DNA of 64,000 nt from an uncultured Clostridium sp. (GTDB taxonomy: Bacteria; Bacillota_I; Bacilli_A; RF39; UBA660), in NCBI GenBank assembly GCA_902493795.1, contig CABUQZ010000004.1, forward strand, positions 19,439 to 83,438. Reading direction: 5' to 3'. The notes below the pieces were generated by a model, which searched no databases, was not told where the DNA came from, and was given only the letters and a program-made list of their open reading frames with translations. The translations under genes were made by a program, and so were the position numbers. This document shows, one piece after another, positions 33,425-41,812 of this stretch (the stretch's first letter is position 1; every line of letters begins with the position of its first letter).

Positions 33425-33715
33425 ATGAAAGATAAAGAGAAAAAAGAAAAAGAAAGACTTACAAGAAACATAAATTATATAACTCTTGATGCTAAAAAAA
33501 TAGATATTAAAAGAGAAATAGTATTAAGAAGTGCAAGGTTTGGTGCAGTTGTCATAACAGGAGCATTCTTTATAGCATTAGGTGATAATCTTTTAGATAA
33601 ACTAATTTTAGCAACACCATACGCCATGCTTGGAGGAAAAGAATTACAAACAATAGATGAACAAAGATATAAATTAAAATGTATAAATCAAGAAATAAAA
33701 AGTCTAAAAAGGTAA
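33425..33715 (+). CDS. Small hypothetical membrane protein, 96 aa
   Basis: Not recognised. A basic N-terminus (KDKEKKEKERLTRN) is followed by one or two hydrophobic segments at about residues 38-72 (SARFGAVVITGAFFIALGD; LILATPYAMLGG) and a charged C-terminal helix. GAGGGGG lies about 10 bases before the ATG, and an extended -10 (TGG-TATAAT) is just upstream, so it is probably expressed on its own. Lies between the RNase J-like gene and rpsU. Confidence 0.65.
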   Translation: MKDKEKKEKERLTRNINYITLDAKKIDIKREIVLRSARFGAVVITGAFFIALGDNLLDKLILATPYAMLGGKELQTIDEQRYKLKCINQEIKSLKR

Positions 33716-33742
33716 TATATTAGTAAAAAAAATATATTTTTG

Positions 33743-33771
33743 TTGAAAATGTAAAATAGTTATGTTATAAT
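33743..33771 (+). promoter_or_regulatory. rpsU promoter TTGAAA-N17-TATAAT
   Basis: -35 at 33743-33748 and -10 at 33766-33771 (also TGT-extended), 17-base spacing, 34 bases before the start. Confidence 0.82.
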
Positions 33772-33804
33772 TTTAGTAGTTAGTGACGGAAGGAGGGAAG
33801 AAAA

Positions 33805-34005
33805 ATGGCACAAGTACAAGTAGCCGTAAAAAATGGAAATTTGGATCTAGCTTTAAGAAGACTAAAACAAAAATTGGCAAGAGAGTCTGTCCCTTCTGAA
33901 TGCAAGAAAAGAGAATTTGCAGTAAAACCTGGAGATAAACGTAGAGAAGCTAAAAAAGCTGGAATAAAAAATGCACAAAAAAGAAATAGACAAAATAGAG
34001 ACTAG
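33805..34005 (+). CDS. rpsU: 30S ribosomal protein bS21
   Basis: 66-aa small-subunit protein. The family pattern is clear: VAVKNGNLDLALRRLKQKL, then the basic stretch with ECKKREF and a Lys/Arg-rich helix. It opens the rpsU-yqeY-yqfCD-ybeY-dgkA-cdd-era-recO run typical of Bacillota. GGAGGGA ribosome site. Its own promoter and a terminator just after it make it monocistronic. Confidence 0.96.
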   Translation: MAQVQVAVKNGNLDLALRRLKQKLARESVPSECKKREFAVKPGDKRREAKKAGIKNAQKRNRQNRD

Positions 34006-34022
34006 TTACTAGTCTTTTTTTT
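34000..34022 (+). terminator. Terminator of rpsU
   Basis: GACTAG/CTAGTC stem with TTA loop (stop codon TAG in the left arm), then eight T. Confidence 0.9.
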
Positions 34023-34049
34023 GACAAAAAATAAAACATCACGTATAAT
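34021..34049 (+). promoter_or_regulatory. yqeY promoter TTGACA-N17-TATAAT
   Basis: Perfect boxes at 34021-34026 and 34044-34049 with 17-base spacing; the -35 overlaps the last T of the rpsU terminator. Leader is only about 14 bases. Confidence 0.92.
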
Positions 34050-34069
34050 TTCTATATGGAGATGATATT

Positions 34070-34513
34070 ATGTACGAAAGAATAAAAACAGATATAGTTG
34101 CAGCAATGAAAGAAAAAGATATGTTAAAGTTACAAACTTTAAGAGGAATTAAAGGTGATACAGATAAAGAACATATCGATAAAAAAGTAGAAATAACAGA
34201 TGACTTAGTTTTAACTATGATATCTCGTGGAATTAAATCAAGAAAAGAATCAATAACTGAATTTGAAAAAGGAAATAGACAAGATTTAATAGATAAAACA
34301 GAAGAAGAAATAAAACTATTACAAACATATCTTCCAGAACAAATGACAGAAGAAGAATTAAGCAAAACAATTGATGAAGTATTTGAAAAAGTAAAACCAC
34401 AAAGTGAAAAAGATATGGGTCAAATCATGAAAGAACTAACTCCTTTAGTAAAAGGAAAAGCTGATATGAAAGAAGTAAGTACTAAAATAAAAGAAAAATT
34501 AAGTAATCTATAA
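34070..34513 (+). CDS. yqeY: GatB/YqeY domain protein
   Basis: 147-aa YqeY-family protein resembling the C-terminal domain of GatB, tRNA-binding in that context; in Bacillota always near rpsU. Landmarks: LQTLRGIKGDTDKEHIDKK, ITDDLVLTMISRGIKSRKESI, LLQTYLPEQMTEEEL and the glycine/lysine turn MGQIMKELTPLVKGKADMKEVS. Function in free form unknown. GGAGATGAT precedes the ATG. Confidence 0.94.
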   Translation: MYERIKTDIVAAMKEKDMLKLQTLRGIKGDTDKEHIDKKVEITDDLVLTMISRGIKSRKESITEFEKGNRQDLIDKTEEEIKLLQTYLPEQMTEEELSKTIDEVFEKVKPQSEKDMGQIMKELTPLVKGKADMKEVSTKIKEKLSNL

Positions 34514-34535
34514 AAGCTCAAGTGAGCTTTTTTTA
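34513..34535 (+). terminator. Terminator of yqeY
   Basis: AAAGCTC-AAGT-GAGCTTT stem followed by T run. Confidence 0.82.
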
Positions 34536-34579
34536 GTTCTTTTTTTATAAAACATTAATATTTTTTATTAGGTGATATC

Positions 34580-34816
34580 ATGTTAAGTAGCATAAATAAA
34601 ATAATAAAAAATGACGAATTTACAATAAATATATGGAATAAATATGTATGTATTAATAATTTTACAGCAATTATCACGCTTGAAAGCAACAATGTAATTT
34701 TACTAAATAAAGACAAAAGAATAGTAATAAATGGTAATAATATATCGATAAATAAACTACTAGATAATGAAATATTACTATCAGGAGATGTTACATCAAT
34801 AAAGATAGGAGATTAA
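34580..34816 (+). CDS. yqfC: YabP/YqfC-family sporulation protein
   Basis: 78-aa protein, paired with yqfD as in spore formers. The YabP/YqfC fold is suggested by short repeated beta-strand pieces (YVCINNFTAIITLESN, IVINGNNISINKLLDNEILLSGDV). In Bacillus yqfC and yqfD are expressed in the mother cell under sigma E and the pair is needed for engulfment-linked assembly. AGGTGAT precedes ATG 34580. It starts the run that leads directly to yqfD one base later. Confidence 0.85.
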   Translation: MLSSINKIIKNDEFTINIWNKYVCINNFTAIITLESNNVILLNKDKRIVINGNNISINKLLDNEILLSGDVTSIKIGD

Positions 34817-34817
34817 A

Positions 34818-35993
34818 ATGTTTAACAATTATTATTTAGTAAGAATTAAAGGACATGATATAAAATCATTTATAAGAAATCTTCATAAAAAAAGAATAAA
34901 TTTAAATGAACTTAAAATATATGAAAAAGAGTTTTATGCTAAATTAAATCAAAAAGACTTCGATAAATTAAAGGAAATAAAGACAAGTTATGAAATTGAA
35001 GTAATAAAAAAATATGGAGTGGTACATTATAAAGAAGTAATAAAAAATAATATTATCTTTTTGATAAGTATTTTTATAAGTATACTTATTCTTTTAATTC
35101 TAGAAAACATGATATTTGAAGTTGAAATAGTAACAAATGATTCCAAAATTAGAAAAATATTAAATGAAGAACTAGAAAAATACGATATTGAAAAATACAA
35201 GTTAGTAAAGTCTTATAACACAATACAGGAAATAAAAAGCAAGATACTAGAAAATAATAAAGATAACATTGAATATATCGAAATAGAAAGAATAGGAACA
35301 AAATATGTAATAAGAGTAGAAAAAAGAATAATAAATAATCTTACTAAAGAAAACAAAATAAGACATGTAGTAGCATCTAAAAATGGAATAATTAAAAAAA
35401 TAGAAGCAGATAAAGGGGAAATACTAACTAAAGTAAATGACTATGTAGCAAAAGGAGATATCTTAATTAGTGGAGAAATACATAAAGGAGAAGATGTTCT
35501 AGATAATACTAGTGCGGATGGAAAAATTTATGCAGAAGTATGGTACAAAGTAAAAGTAACTATTCCTATAAAATACTATGAAGAAAAGAAAACAGGAAAA
35601 AGTGAAAACATAATAAGTATAAATATATTAGATTATAATTTAAATCTTTTTGAAAAAGAAAAATATAAAGATAAAAAAGAAAAAGAAATTATTCTTTTTA
35701 GTGATTTCTTTAATCTTTTTAAGATTTCTTATAAAAATTTAGAAGAATTAGAAGTAAATGACTCGATTAATCTAATTACATCAGAAAACACAGCTGTTAA
35801 ATATGCAAGAGAAAAAATAATTAGTCAATTAAGTGACGAAGAATACATAATATCTCAAAAAAAATTGAAAACAACCCTAAATGATAGTACAATTAAAGTA
35901 GAAGTATTCTTTAAAGTATATGAAAATATAACTGATTACAAGTATTATGAAGTAAATAAAGAAAGAAATAAGGAAGAAAATAAAGGAGAGTGA
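34818..35993 (+). CDS. yqfD: Sporulation protein YqfD
   Basis: 391 aa. A cytoplasmic N-terminal region (~80 residues; VRIKGHDIKSFIRNLHKKRIN), one membrane segment at about 80-98 (IIFLISIFISILILLIL), and a large domain outside with the YqfD hallmarks RIGTKYVIRVEKRI, VASKNGIIKKIEADKGEILTKVNDYVAKGDILISG and the last strand GKIYAEVWYKV. Sigma-E-controlled in Bacillus; a reader for sporulation. Follows yqfC by one base. In Bacillus phoH and yqfF come next; here a VanZ gene does. Confidence 0.92.
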   Translation: MFNNYYLVRIKGHDIKSFIRNLHKKRINLNELKIYEKEFYAKLNQKDFDKLKEIKTSYEIEVIKKYGVVHYKEVIKNNIIFLISIFISILILLILENMIFEVEIVTNDSKIRKILNEELEKYDIEKYKLVKSYNTIQEIKSKILENNKDNIEYIEIERIGTKYVIRVEKRIINNLTKENKIRHVVASKNGIIKKIEADKGEILTKVNDYVAKGDILISGEIHKGEDVLDNTSADGKIYAEVWYKVKVTIPIKYYEEKKTGKSENIISINILDYNLNLFEKEKYKDKKEKEIILFSDFFNLFKISYKNLEELEVNDSINLITSENTAVKYAREKIISQLSDEEYIISQKKLKTTLNDSTIKVEVFFKVYENITDYKYYEVNKERNKEENKGE

Positions 35994-35997
35994 TTTG

Positions 35998-36612
35998 ATG
36001 ATAGAACCTCTATATGATAAATTTAAATATTTTTTATCTTTAACCTGGCCAATAGTATTTGTGACTTTAATAATACTAATATCATTTAGAGTGTCTTATT
36101 TATATCAATCACACAAAAAAGTAGTAATATATAAAGAAATTTTGCTTTTCTTCTTTGCCTTTTATTTACTATGCTTATTTCAAATTGTAGCATCAACTGA
36201 CCCATTAACTCCTGATGGAAGTAATTTTATTCCATTTCAAGAAATAACAAGATATAAACTATTTAGTAAGTTATTTATAAGAAACATAATAGGAAACGTA
36301 TTAATATTCTTGCCATATGGTTACTTCATAGGTAAGTATTTTACTCATAAAAGTAAAATACTAAGTATCTTTTTAGTTTTACTAGCATCTGTTTCTATTG
36401 AGTTTACTCAGTTATATATTGGACGAGTATTTGATGTAGATGACATAATTTTAAATGTAATTGGAGGAACATTTGGATATTTAATATATCTTTCTTTTGA
36501 AAAAATTTATTCTATGTTACCTAAAGTATTTAAAAGTGAAACATTTTTAAATATAATATTTATTATTATGTTAATTTTGTTTATAATATTTATATTGTTT
36601 TTGCTTATTTAG
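35998..36612 (+). CDS. VanZ-family membrane protein
   Basis: 204-205 aa; membrane segments at ~13-32, 45-64, 92-112, 118-137, 145-160 and 180-203. The VanZ pattern is visible in DGSNFIPFQEITRY, NIIGNVLIFLPYGYFIG and EFTQLYIGRVFDVDDIILNVIGGTFGY. VanZ proteins are linked to teicoplanin resistance in enterococci; most, like this one, have no proven role. ATG 35998 is chosen with GGAG nine bases upstream; TTG 35995 is also possible. Lies where phoH and pgpH usually stand between yqfD and ybeY. Confidence 0.88.
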   Translation: MIEPLYDKFKYFLSLTWPIVFVTLIILISFRVSYLYQSHKKVVIYKEILLFFFAFYLLCLFQIVASTDPLTPDGSNFIPFQEITRYKLFSKLFIRNIIGNVLIFLPYGYFIGKYFTHKSKILSIFLVLLASVSIEFTQLYIGRVFDVDDIILNVIGGTFGYLIYLSFEKIYSMLPKVFKSETFLNIIFIIMLILFIIFILFLLI

Positions 36613-36620
36613 GAGGAAGT

Positions 36621-37064
36621 ATGAATATAGATGTAGTAAATCTTCTAGATGAAAAAATTGATGAACTAGAAGAGTTAAAAGAATTTTTATATAAGGTATG
36701 TGAAGATGAAAAACTAGATAACGTAATTTTTAACGTTATTATAGTAGACGATAAGGAAATTCATAAGATTAATAAAGAATATAGAAACATTGATAGACCA
36801 ACAGATGTAATAAGTTTTGCACTAGAAGACGATAATACATTTAATAGAGAAGATATAAGAGTTCTAGGAGATATTTATATATCAATAGATCACGTTAGAA
36901 GTCAAAGTAAAGAATATGGTCATTCTTTTAAAAGAGAACTATTCTTCTTAGCAGTACATGGACTTCTTCATTTACTAGGATATGACCACATGAAAGAAGA
37001 AGATGAAAAAGTAATGTTTGCAAAACAAGAGGAGGTACTATCAAGATATGGAATCACAAGGTAA
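36621..37064 (+). CDS. ybeY: Endoribonuclease YbeY
   Basis: 147-aa zinc endoribonuclease in 16S rRNA maturation and ribosome quality control. The metal site is HGLLHLLGYDHM (three His), preceded by the conserved RNIDRPTDVISFALED and LGDIYIS. AGGAGG ribosome site. Overlaps dgkA by 17 bases. Confidence 0.96.
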   Translation: MNIDVVNLLDEKIDELEELKEFLYKVCEDEKLDNVIFNVIIVDDKEIHKINKEYRNIDRPTDVISFALEDDNTFNREDIRVLGDIYISIDHVRSQSKEYGHSFKRELFFLAVHGLLHLLGYDHMKEEDEKVMFAKQEEVLSRYGITR

Positions 37065-37431
37065 AAACTTTAAAAGTAAAAATATATTTGATAGTTTTAA
37101 TCATGCTTTTCAAGGAATGGTTTATGGCTTTAAGACCACAAAAAACTTATGGGTTGATTTAATTGCTGCGATTATCACAGTTATAATGGGATTTGTCTTT
37201 AAAATAACTACAACAGAATGGTTATCAGTAATAATCTGTATTGGGCTAGTGATGGCTCTTGAACTTGCAAACACAGCAATTGAAGAAGCAGTAAACCTTG
37301 CCATGCCAAAAATTCATCCAGTAGCTAAAATAAGTAAAGATGTAGCAGCAGGTGCAGTTCTTTTTTCTGCTTTGATATCAGTAGCAGTTGGATGTGTAAT
37401 ATTTATACCAAAAATAATTGAATTGTTTTAG
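37048..37431 (+). CDS. dgkA: Diacylglycerol/undecaprenol kinase
   Basis: 127-aa DgkA-family membrane kinase; in Gram-positives it phosphorylates undecaprenol to feed cell-wall carriers. Three membrane helices (~35-52, 58-76, 100-123) and the family motif ELANTAIEEAVNL with the catalytic Glu pair. The ATG 37048 is preceded by AGGAGG at a 12-base spacing, inside ybeY. An upstream codon at 37018 would lengthen the protein by ten unconserved residues. Confidence 0.93.
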   Translation: MESQGKNFKSKNIFDSFNHAFQGMVYGFKTTKNLWVDLIAAIITVIMGFVFKITTTEWLSVIICIGLVMALELANTAIEEAVNLAMPKIHPVAKISKDVAAGAVLFSALISVAVGCVIFIPKIIELF

Positions 37432-37439
37432 GAGGAGTT

Positions 37440-37826
37440 ATGAAGGAAAAATTAATAAAATTATTAGATAATAGTTATTCACCATATTCCCATTTTAGAG
37501 TAAGTGCAATATGCAAAATGAAAGATGGAAAAGAGTTCAATGGAGTAAACGTTGAAAATTCAGCATATGGTTCATCAATTTGTGCAGAAAGAAGTGCAAT
37601 ATTAAGTGCGATAAGCAGTGGTTACAAAAGATATGATTTTCAAGAATTATATGTTATGTGTGATAATAAAAAGATAGGAATGCCTTGTTTTGCATGTAGA
37701 CAAGTTATATTAGAGCTATTTGATGAAGACGCAACAGTTATTTGTATGAATAATGAAGGAGAAGAGCTAAGATTTACTGTAAAAGATTTATGCCCATATC
37801 CATTTAATGATGAGGATTTAAAATGA
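37440..37826 (+). CDS. cdd: Cytidine deaminase
   Basis: 128-aa homotetrameric zinc enzyme converting cytidine to uridine for pyrimidine salvage. Substrate and metal motifs: GVNVENSAYGSSICAERSAI (Cys and Glu catalytic) and PCFACRQVI (two Cys ligands). AGGAGGAG ribosome site, and its stop overlaps the start of era (ATGA). Confidence 0.96.
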   Translation: MKEKLIKLLDNSYSPYSHFRVSAICKMKDGKEFNGVNVENSAYGSSICAERSAILSAISSGYKRYDFQELYVMCDNKKIGMPCFACRQVILELFDEDATVICMNNEGEELRFTVKDLCPYPFNDEDLK

Positions 37827-38710
37827 AAAGTGGTTTTGTAAGTATAGTAGGAAGACCTAATGTAGGTAAAAGTACACTGTTAAACACTTTACTTGAAAGA
37901 AAAATAGCCATAACTTCAAATGTAAGTGGAACAACAAGAAATATAATTCAAGGAATATATAACGATAGTGATTCACAAATTGTCTTTATTGACACACCAG
38001 GAATTCACAAGCCAGCAAATAAACTTGGAAGCATAATGAATAATGAAGCCTATCAAATGATAGATGAAGTAGATATAATACTTTTTTTAATCGATGTAAC
38101 AAAGCCATTTGGAAAAGGTGATCAGTTCGTATTAAATAAAATAAAAGATCTAAATAAACCAGTAATATTAGTACTTAATAAAATTGATATTATCGATAAA
38201 AGAGAACTTTTAAAATTAATGGAAGAATATAGTAAACTATACGATTTTAAAGAAATAATTCCTGTTTCATCTCTAAAAAGTAATAATATAAACGATTTAA
38301 TTGAAACAACTAAAAAGTATTTACCACGTGAAGGAATGTTATATGACGAAGATACAATAACTAATATAAGTAGAAACTTTTATATTGCAGAAGTAGTACG
38401 TGAAAAATTATTACGCCTTACAAAAGATGAAGTTCCTCACACTATAACTTGTGTTGTGGAGTCATTTGATGAATATGAAAAATATATTGAAATTGGTGTA
38501 TTAATAATTGTAGATAGAGAAAATCTAAAGAAGATAATCATTGGTAAAAATGGATCAATGCTTAAAAAAGTTGGAATCTATGCAAGAAGTGACATCGAAG
38601 AATTTTTAGGAAAACAAGTTAACTTAAAAACTTACGTTAAAGTAATAGAAGAGTGGCGTGAAAAAGAAAAATATTTAAAAGAATTAGGTTTTTATGAATT
38701 AAAAGACTAA
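37823..38710 (+). CDS. era: GTPase Era
   Basis: 295-aa GTPase for 16S rRNA 3'-end maturation and 30S assembly. G1 GRPNVGKST (residues 8-16), G2 with SGTTRN, G3 DTPGIHKP, G4 NKID (about 121), G5 in PVSSL; the KH domain follows from ~200 with EVPHTITCVVESF and the GKNGSMLKKVGIYAR loop. Ends with ELGFYEL. Overlaps cdd by four bases. Confidence 0.97.
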   Translation: MKSGFVSIVGRPNVGKSTLLNTLLERKIAITSNVSGTTRNIIQGIYNDSDSQIVFIDTPGIHKPANKLGSIMNNEAYQMIDEVDIILFLIDVTKPFGKGDQFVLNKIKDLNKPVILVLNKIDIIDKRELLKLMEEYSKLYDFKEIIPVSSLKSNNINDLIETTKKYLPREGMLYDEDTITNISRNFYIAEVVREKLLRLTKDEVPHTITCVVESFDEYEKYIEIGVLIIVDRENLKKIIIGKNGSMLKKVGIYARSDIEEFLGKQVNLKTYVKVIEEWREKEKYLKELGFYELKD

Positions 38711-38745
38711 AATATTACCATTATATAAATGGTGATATTTTTATG
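38711..38745 (+). promoter_or_regulatory. Hairpin that can hide the yqzL ribosome site
   Basis: AATATTACCATT (38711-38722)/AATGGTGATATT (38729-38740), twelve pairs with one G-U, then TTTTTATGG. The right arm contains the GGTGAT ribosome site of the gene starting at 38743, and the T run could also make it a weak terminator after era. Confidence 0.55.
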
Positions 38746-38880
38746 GAAAAAATTCTATGGGAACTATTTAAAAAAACAGGAGATATTAAGTATTATTTAC
38801 TTATAAAAGAGCTTGGAAGTGAAGTAAATGAAAATAATAAAAGTAGAAGGCCTAGTAGTAGGAGAACAAAGCTACAGTGA
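38743..38880 (+). CDS. yqzL: YqzL-family small protein
   Basis: 45 aa, too short for most gene lists. Residues 4-24 (ILWELFKKTGDIKYYLLIKEL) match the W-x-x-F-x-x-TG-x-x-x-YLL-x-KEL pattern of YqzL, and the place, between era and recO, is that of yqzL in Bacillus. Its last ~50 bases overlap recO in another frame. Function unknown. Confidence rests on position and motif together. Confidence 0.75.
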   Translation: MEKILWELFKKTGDIKYYLLIKELGSEVNENNKSRRPSSRRTKLQ

Positions 38881-39595
38881 ATCAAGTAAAATATTAAAAA
38901 TATTTACGAAAGACTTTGGTATAATTTGTGTCTTATCAAAAGGTTGCAAAAAGCCTAAAAGTGCCCTAAAAGAAGGAAGTAATAAACTAATATATGGTGT
39001 ATTTGATATATCATATAAAGAAAATGGTTTATCTACATTAGTAGGAATCAATATTTTAGAAATATTTAAAAATATATTGATGGATTACCATGACCTAGAA
39101 AAGAAAATGTATACTTTTATAATCGTTGATATAACACTCCAAATACTTCCTCAAAGAGAAATAGATAAAGAGGAAGAAAAAGAAATATATGATATTTTAA
39201 TTTCTGCAATCAAAAAGATAAATGATGGCTTAAACCCAAGAATACTACTAGATATAGTAATGTTAAAATATTTAAAGTTTTTAGGAGTTTTACCTAACCT
39301 TGATTCATGTTCTTTTTGTGGAACAACACATGATATAGTAACAATGGATTCTAAAAGCTTTGGCTTTGTTTGCAAAGAGTGTTACACAAACGAAATAATG
39401 GTAAACAAGGAATCTCTTAGATTAATTAGAATGCTTTATTGTGTAGATATTGATAAAATAAAAAATCTTGATGTAAAAGAAGGAATAGAAGATGTAGAGC
39501 AGTTTATCGATAATTATTATGAAGAAAACACAGGGATTTATTTTAATATTAAGAAAAAATTAGTGACCCTTAATAAGATGAAAAGCATAATGTAA
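38828..39595 (+). CDS. recO: DNA repair protein RecO
   Basis: 255-aa recombination mediator that helps load RecA with RecR and anneals ssDNA. N-terminal OB domain (VEGLVVGEQSYSESSKILKIFTK) and the helical domain with a four-Cys zinc site (CSFCGTTHD and CKECYT). In the standard place after era. The ATG at 38828 lies within yqzL. A terminator follows at 39691. Confidence 0.93.
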   Translation: MKIIKVEGLVVGEQSYSESSKILKIFTKDFGIICVLSKGCKKPKSALKEGSNKLIYGVFDISYKENGLSTLVGINILEIFKNILMDYHDLEKKMYTFIIVDITLQILPQREIDKEEEKEIYDILISAIKKINDGLNPRILLDIVMLKYLKFLGVLPNLDSCSFCGTTHDIVTMDSKSFGFVCKECYTNEIMVNKESLRLIRMLYCVDIDKIKNLDVKEGIEDVEQFIDNYYEENTGIYFNIKKKLVTLNKMKSIM

Positions 39596-39690
39596 CTTCT
39601 ATAATAAAATAAATAAACGAAATATTATAGCTATTTAAAAAGATATCGATACTTAAGAAATAAATAAAAATTATAAATATTGAAGATAGA

Positions 39691-39726
39691 AGATGATTCC
39701 TTTATTGAATAAGAATCATCTTTTTG
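39691..39726 (+). terminator. Terminator at the end of the era-recO cluster
   Basis: AGATGATTC/GAATCATCT stem with a 13-base loop, then five T. Confidence 0.78.
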
Positions 39727-39739
39727 GTTTAATTTTTCT

Positions 39740-39767
39740 TTGATAAGAAAAATTAAAATAGTATAAT
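39740..39767 (+). promoter_or_regulatory. Promoter TTGATA-N16-TATAAT
   Basis: -35 at 39740-39745, -10 at 39762-39767, ahead of the surface protein at 39796. Confidence 0.72.
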
Positions 39768-39795
39768 AAAAGTATAAAATAAGGAGAAGTACAGT

Positions 39796-41676
39796 ATGAG
39801 AACAGACATTTCATATGGAAAAAGTAGTTATTTTTTAAATAACAAAAGCGATCGTCCTCTTAATAAAATTTTAATAGTAATTGTAATATTAGGAGTATTA
39901 ATGTATATTGCAACACAATTTGATAATATAAATAACAATGAGTTAATAAATTACGATTATATTGCAATAGTAAAAGAATATATAAGAGGAATAGAAAATA
40001 AGGTTAATACCAGTAAATTTGGATCCCTTGATACAAATACAACCTATTACTTTCCAATTACATGTGTAGAACCAGAAAAAGAAGTCAAATCATCTATTAA
40101 ATTTGTAGATGGACAAACTTATGTAGTAGTAACACATGGCCAACTAGGTTTTGACTATTATTGGGTAAGTAAAGACGAGTCTAATGCTGGAATACATCTA
40201 ACTTATGAAGAATCTCTTGATTATGATAAATTATTTAGCAATGTAGACAAAATAAATACTGATGTAGGAGTAGGAGGAAGAGATAAGATAAAAATATTAA
40301 AAAATAATTGTAAAATAGAAGATGCAGATGAAAAAAATGCACGTTTAAATATACCTGATAGAGGAACAATGTTTGATGCAGAAATAAAACAAGACGAAGA
40401 AACAAAACCTAATGAAGAAACAAAACCCAATGAAGAAACAAAACCAGACGAAGAAATAAAGCCTAATGAAGAAGTGCCTAAAAAAACAACTCTTTATGAA
40501 GTATTGCAAAATGAAGCAGAAATAGGAAAATATGCTGAAATGTATCATGGAGCTCATAAAGATTCAATGTATGGAACTGGAGGAAAGAGAATATATTACT
40601 GGAATTCATCTAACAGCGAAAATATAAATATCATTTTGGATAAAAATAATGTGATTTTTGCAGGCTTTTGCTGGCAAACAGTAAGAACAACAGACACAGG
40701 TGGAGTAAAGATGATCTATAATGGCTTGCCTTCTAGTGATGGAAAATGTAATAATAAAGGAAAATCTGCTCAAATAGGAACAAGTGAATTTAATAGCAGT
40801 GATACATCACCAGCATATGCAGGTTATATGTATAATCCTACAAGCGCTACTAAATATATGAGTAAATATGAACATCCTAATTTTCCAACTGGTAGTTATA
40901 AATTTGGAACATCATTTACCTATCAAAATGGAAAGTATAAACTAAAAAATATAATAGAGTTTCCAACATGGTCATCCTCTTATGGCAAAATAAATAACCA
41001 TCACTATACATGTTTTAATGAAAAAGGAGAATGCGCAACATTATATTACATATACTATTCAGATGGTTATTGGATGCGTTATATAAATCTATCAGAAGGA
41101 AAGAGTGTAGAAGATGCATTAAATGAAATGTTATGGAGTGATAACGTAAATTTGGAAGATTCTAAAATAAAAAAAGTAATAGATACTTGGTATGAAAAAA
41201 ATATGAAAAATTATTCTAGTTATTTAGAAGATACAATATTCTGTAATGATAGAAGTATAGTAGAATTAAATGGATGGGATCCAAATGGAGGAAATATGAC
41301 AACATACAATTCTTTGTACTTTAAAAACAAGAGCATAAATTTGGATTTAAGTTGCATTAATGACACAGATAAATTTAGCGTTAGTAATCCTAAAGCAAAA
41401 CTAAAATACAAAGTAGGGCTAATTAGTAACCCAGAAATGAATCTAATTGGAAGAGATTATAGCTTCGGAACAGGAGAGTCATATTGGCTTGCTTCGCCTA
41501 TCAAATTTAACGAAAGAGTTAATGCTCATTATATCGGTTCAAATGGCTGGTTAACTAGTGAAGGAGATAATTCAGTAAGTATCGTACGAGGAGTACGTCC
41601 TGCAATTTCACTTAAACCTGGAACAGAGTATATTAGTGGTGATGGAAGTAAAGATAAGCCATACATAGTAAAATAG
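39796..41676 (+). CDS. Large surface protein with DUF6273-like C-terminal domain
   Basis: 626 aa. One membrane anchor at residues ~25-42 (ILIVIVILGVLMYIATQF) near the N-terminus; outside, a domain to ~195, a Glu/Lys/Pro spacer of six-residue repeats (40393-40482), and a ~390-residue C-terminal region. The end reads YWLASPIKFNERVNAHYIG, then GWLTSEGDNSVSIVRGVRPAISL, the pattern of DUF6273 domains found in many gut Firmicute surface proteins and pilus-associated proteins. Many Cys-Trp-Gly motifs (GFCWQTV) are present. Ligand unknown. The prepilin gene is next; no shared terminator is seen, so they may act together. Confidence 0.78.
   Translation: MRTDISYGKSSYFLNNKSDRPLNKILIVIVILGVLMYIATQFDNINNNELINYDYIAIVKEYIRGIENKVNTSKFGSLDTNTTYYFPITCVEPEKEVKSSIKFVDGQTYVVVTHGQLGFDYYWVSKDESNAGIHLTYEESLDYDKLFSNVDKINTDVGVGGRDKIKILKNNCKIEDADEKNARLNIPDRGTMFDAEIKQDEETKPNEETKPNEETKPDEEIKPNEEVPKKTTLYEVLQNEAEIGKYAEMYHGAHKDSMYGTGGKRIYYWNSSNSENINIILDKNNVIFAGFCWQTVRTTDTGGVKMIYNGLPSSDGKCNNKGKSAQIGTSEFNSSDTSPAYAGYMYNPTSATKYMSKYEHPNFPTGSYKFGTSFTYQNGKYKLKNIIEFPTWSSSYGKINNHHYTCFNEKGECATLYYIYYSDGYWMRYINLSEGKSVEDALNEMLWSDNVNLEDSKIKKVIDTWYEKNMKNYSSYLEDTIFCNDRSIVELNGWDPNGGNMTTYNSLYFKNKSINLDLSCINDTDKFSVSNPKAKLKYKVGLISNPEMNLIGRDYSFGTGESYWLASPIKFNERVNAHYIGSNGWLTSEGDNSVSIVRGVRPAISLKPGTEYISGDGSKDKPYIVK
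40393..40482 (+). repeat. Five in-frame 18-base repeats encoding (D/N)EE(T/I/V)KP-type units
   Basis: DEETKP, NEETKP, NEETKP, DEEIKP, NEEVPK: a Pro-rich stiff spacer between the anchor-proximal part and the C-terminal domain of the surface protein. Confidence 0.88.
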
Positions 41677-41759
41677 AATAAGATTGTTTCATTAACACTA
41701 GAAAATAAAAAGTATAATTAAATTTTACTTATCTTTACACCTTAAATTATGTATATAAA

Positions 41760-41788
41760 TTGACTACAATAGTAAACAAATATATAAT
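41760..41788 (+). promoter_or_regulatory. Prepilin promoter TTGACT-N17-TATAAT
   Basis: -35 at 41760-41765, -10 at 41783-41788, 25 bases before the start codon. Confidence 0.8.
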
Positions 41789-41812
41789 GAAGTAAAGTAA
41801 AGAGGTGTAAAT

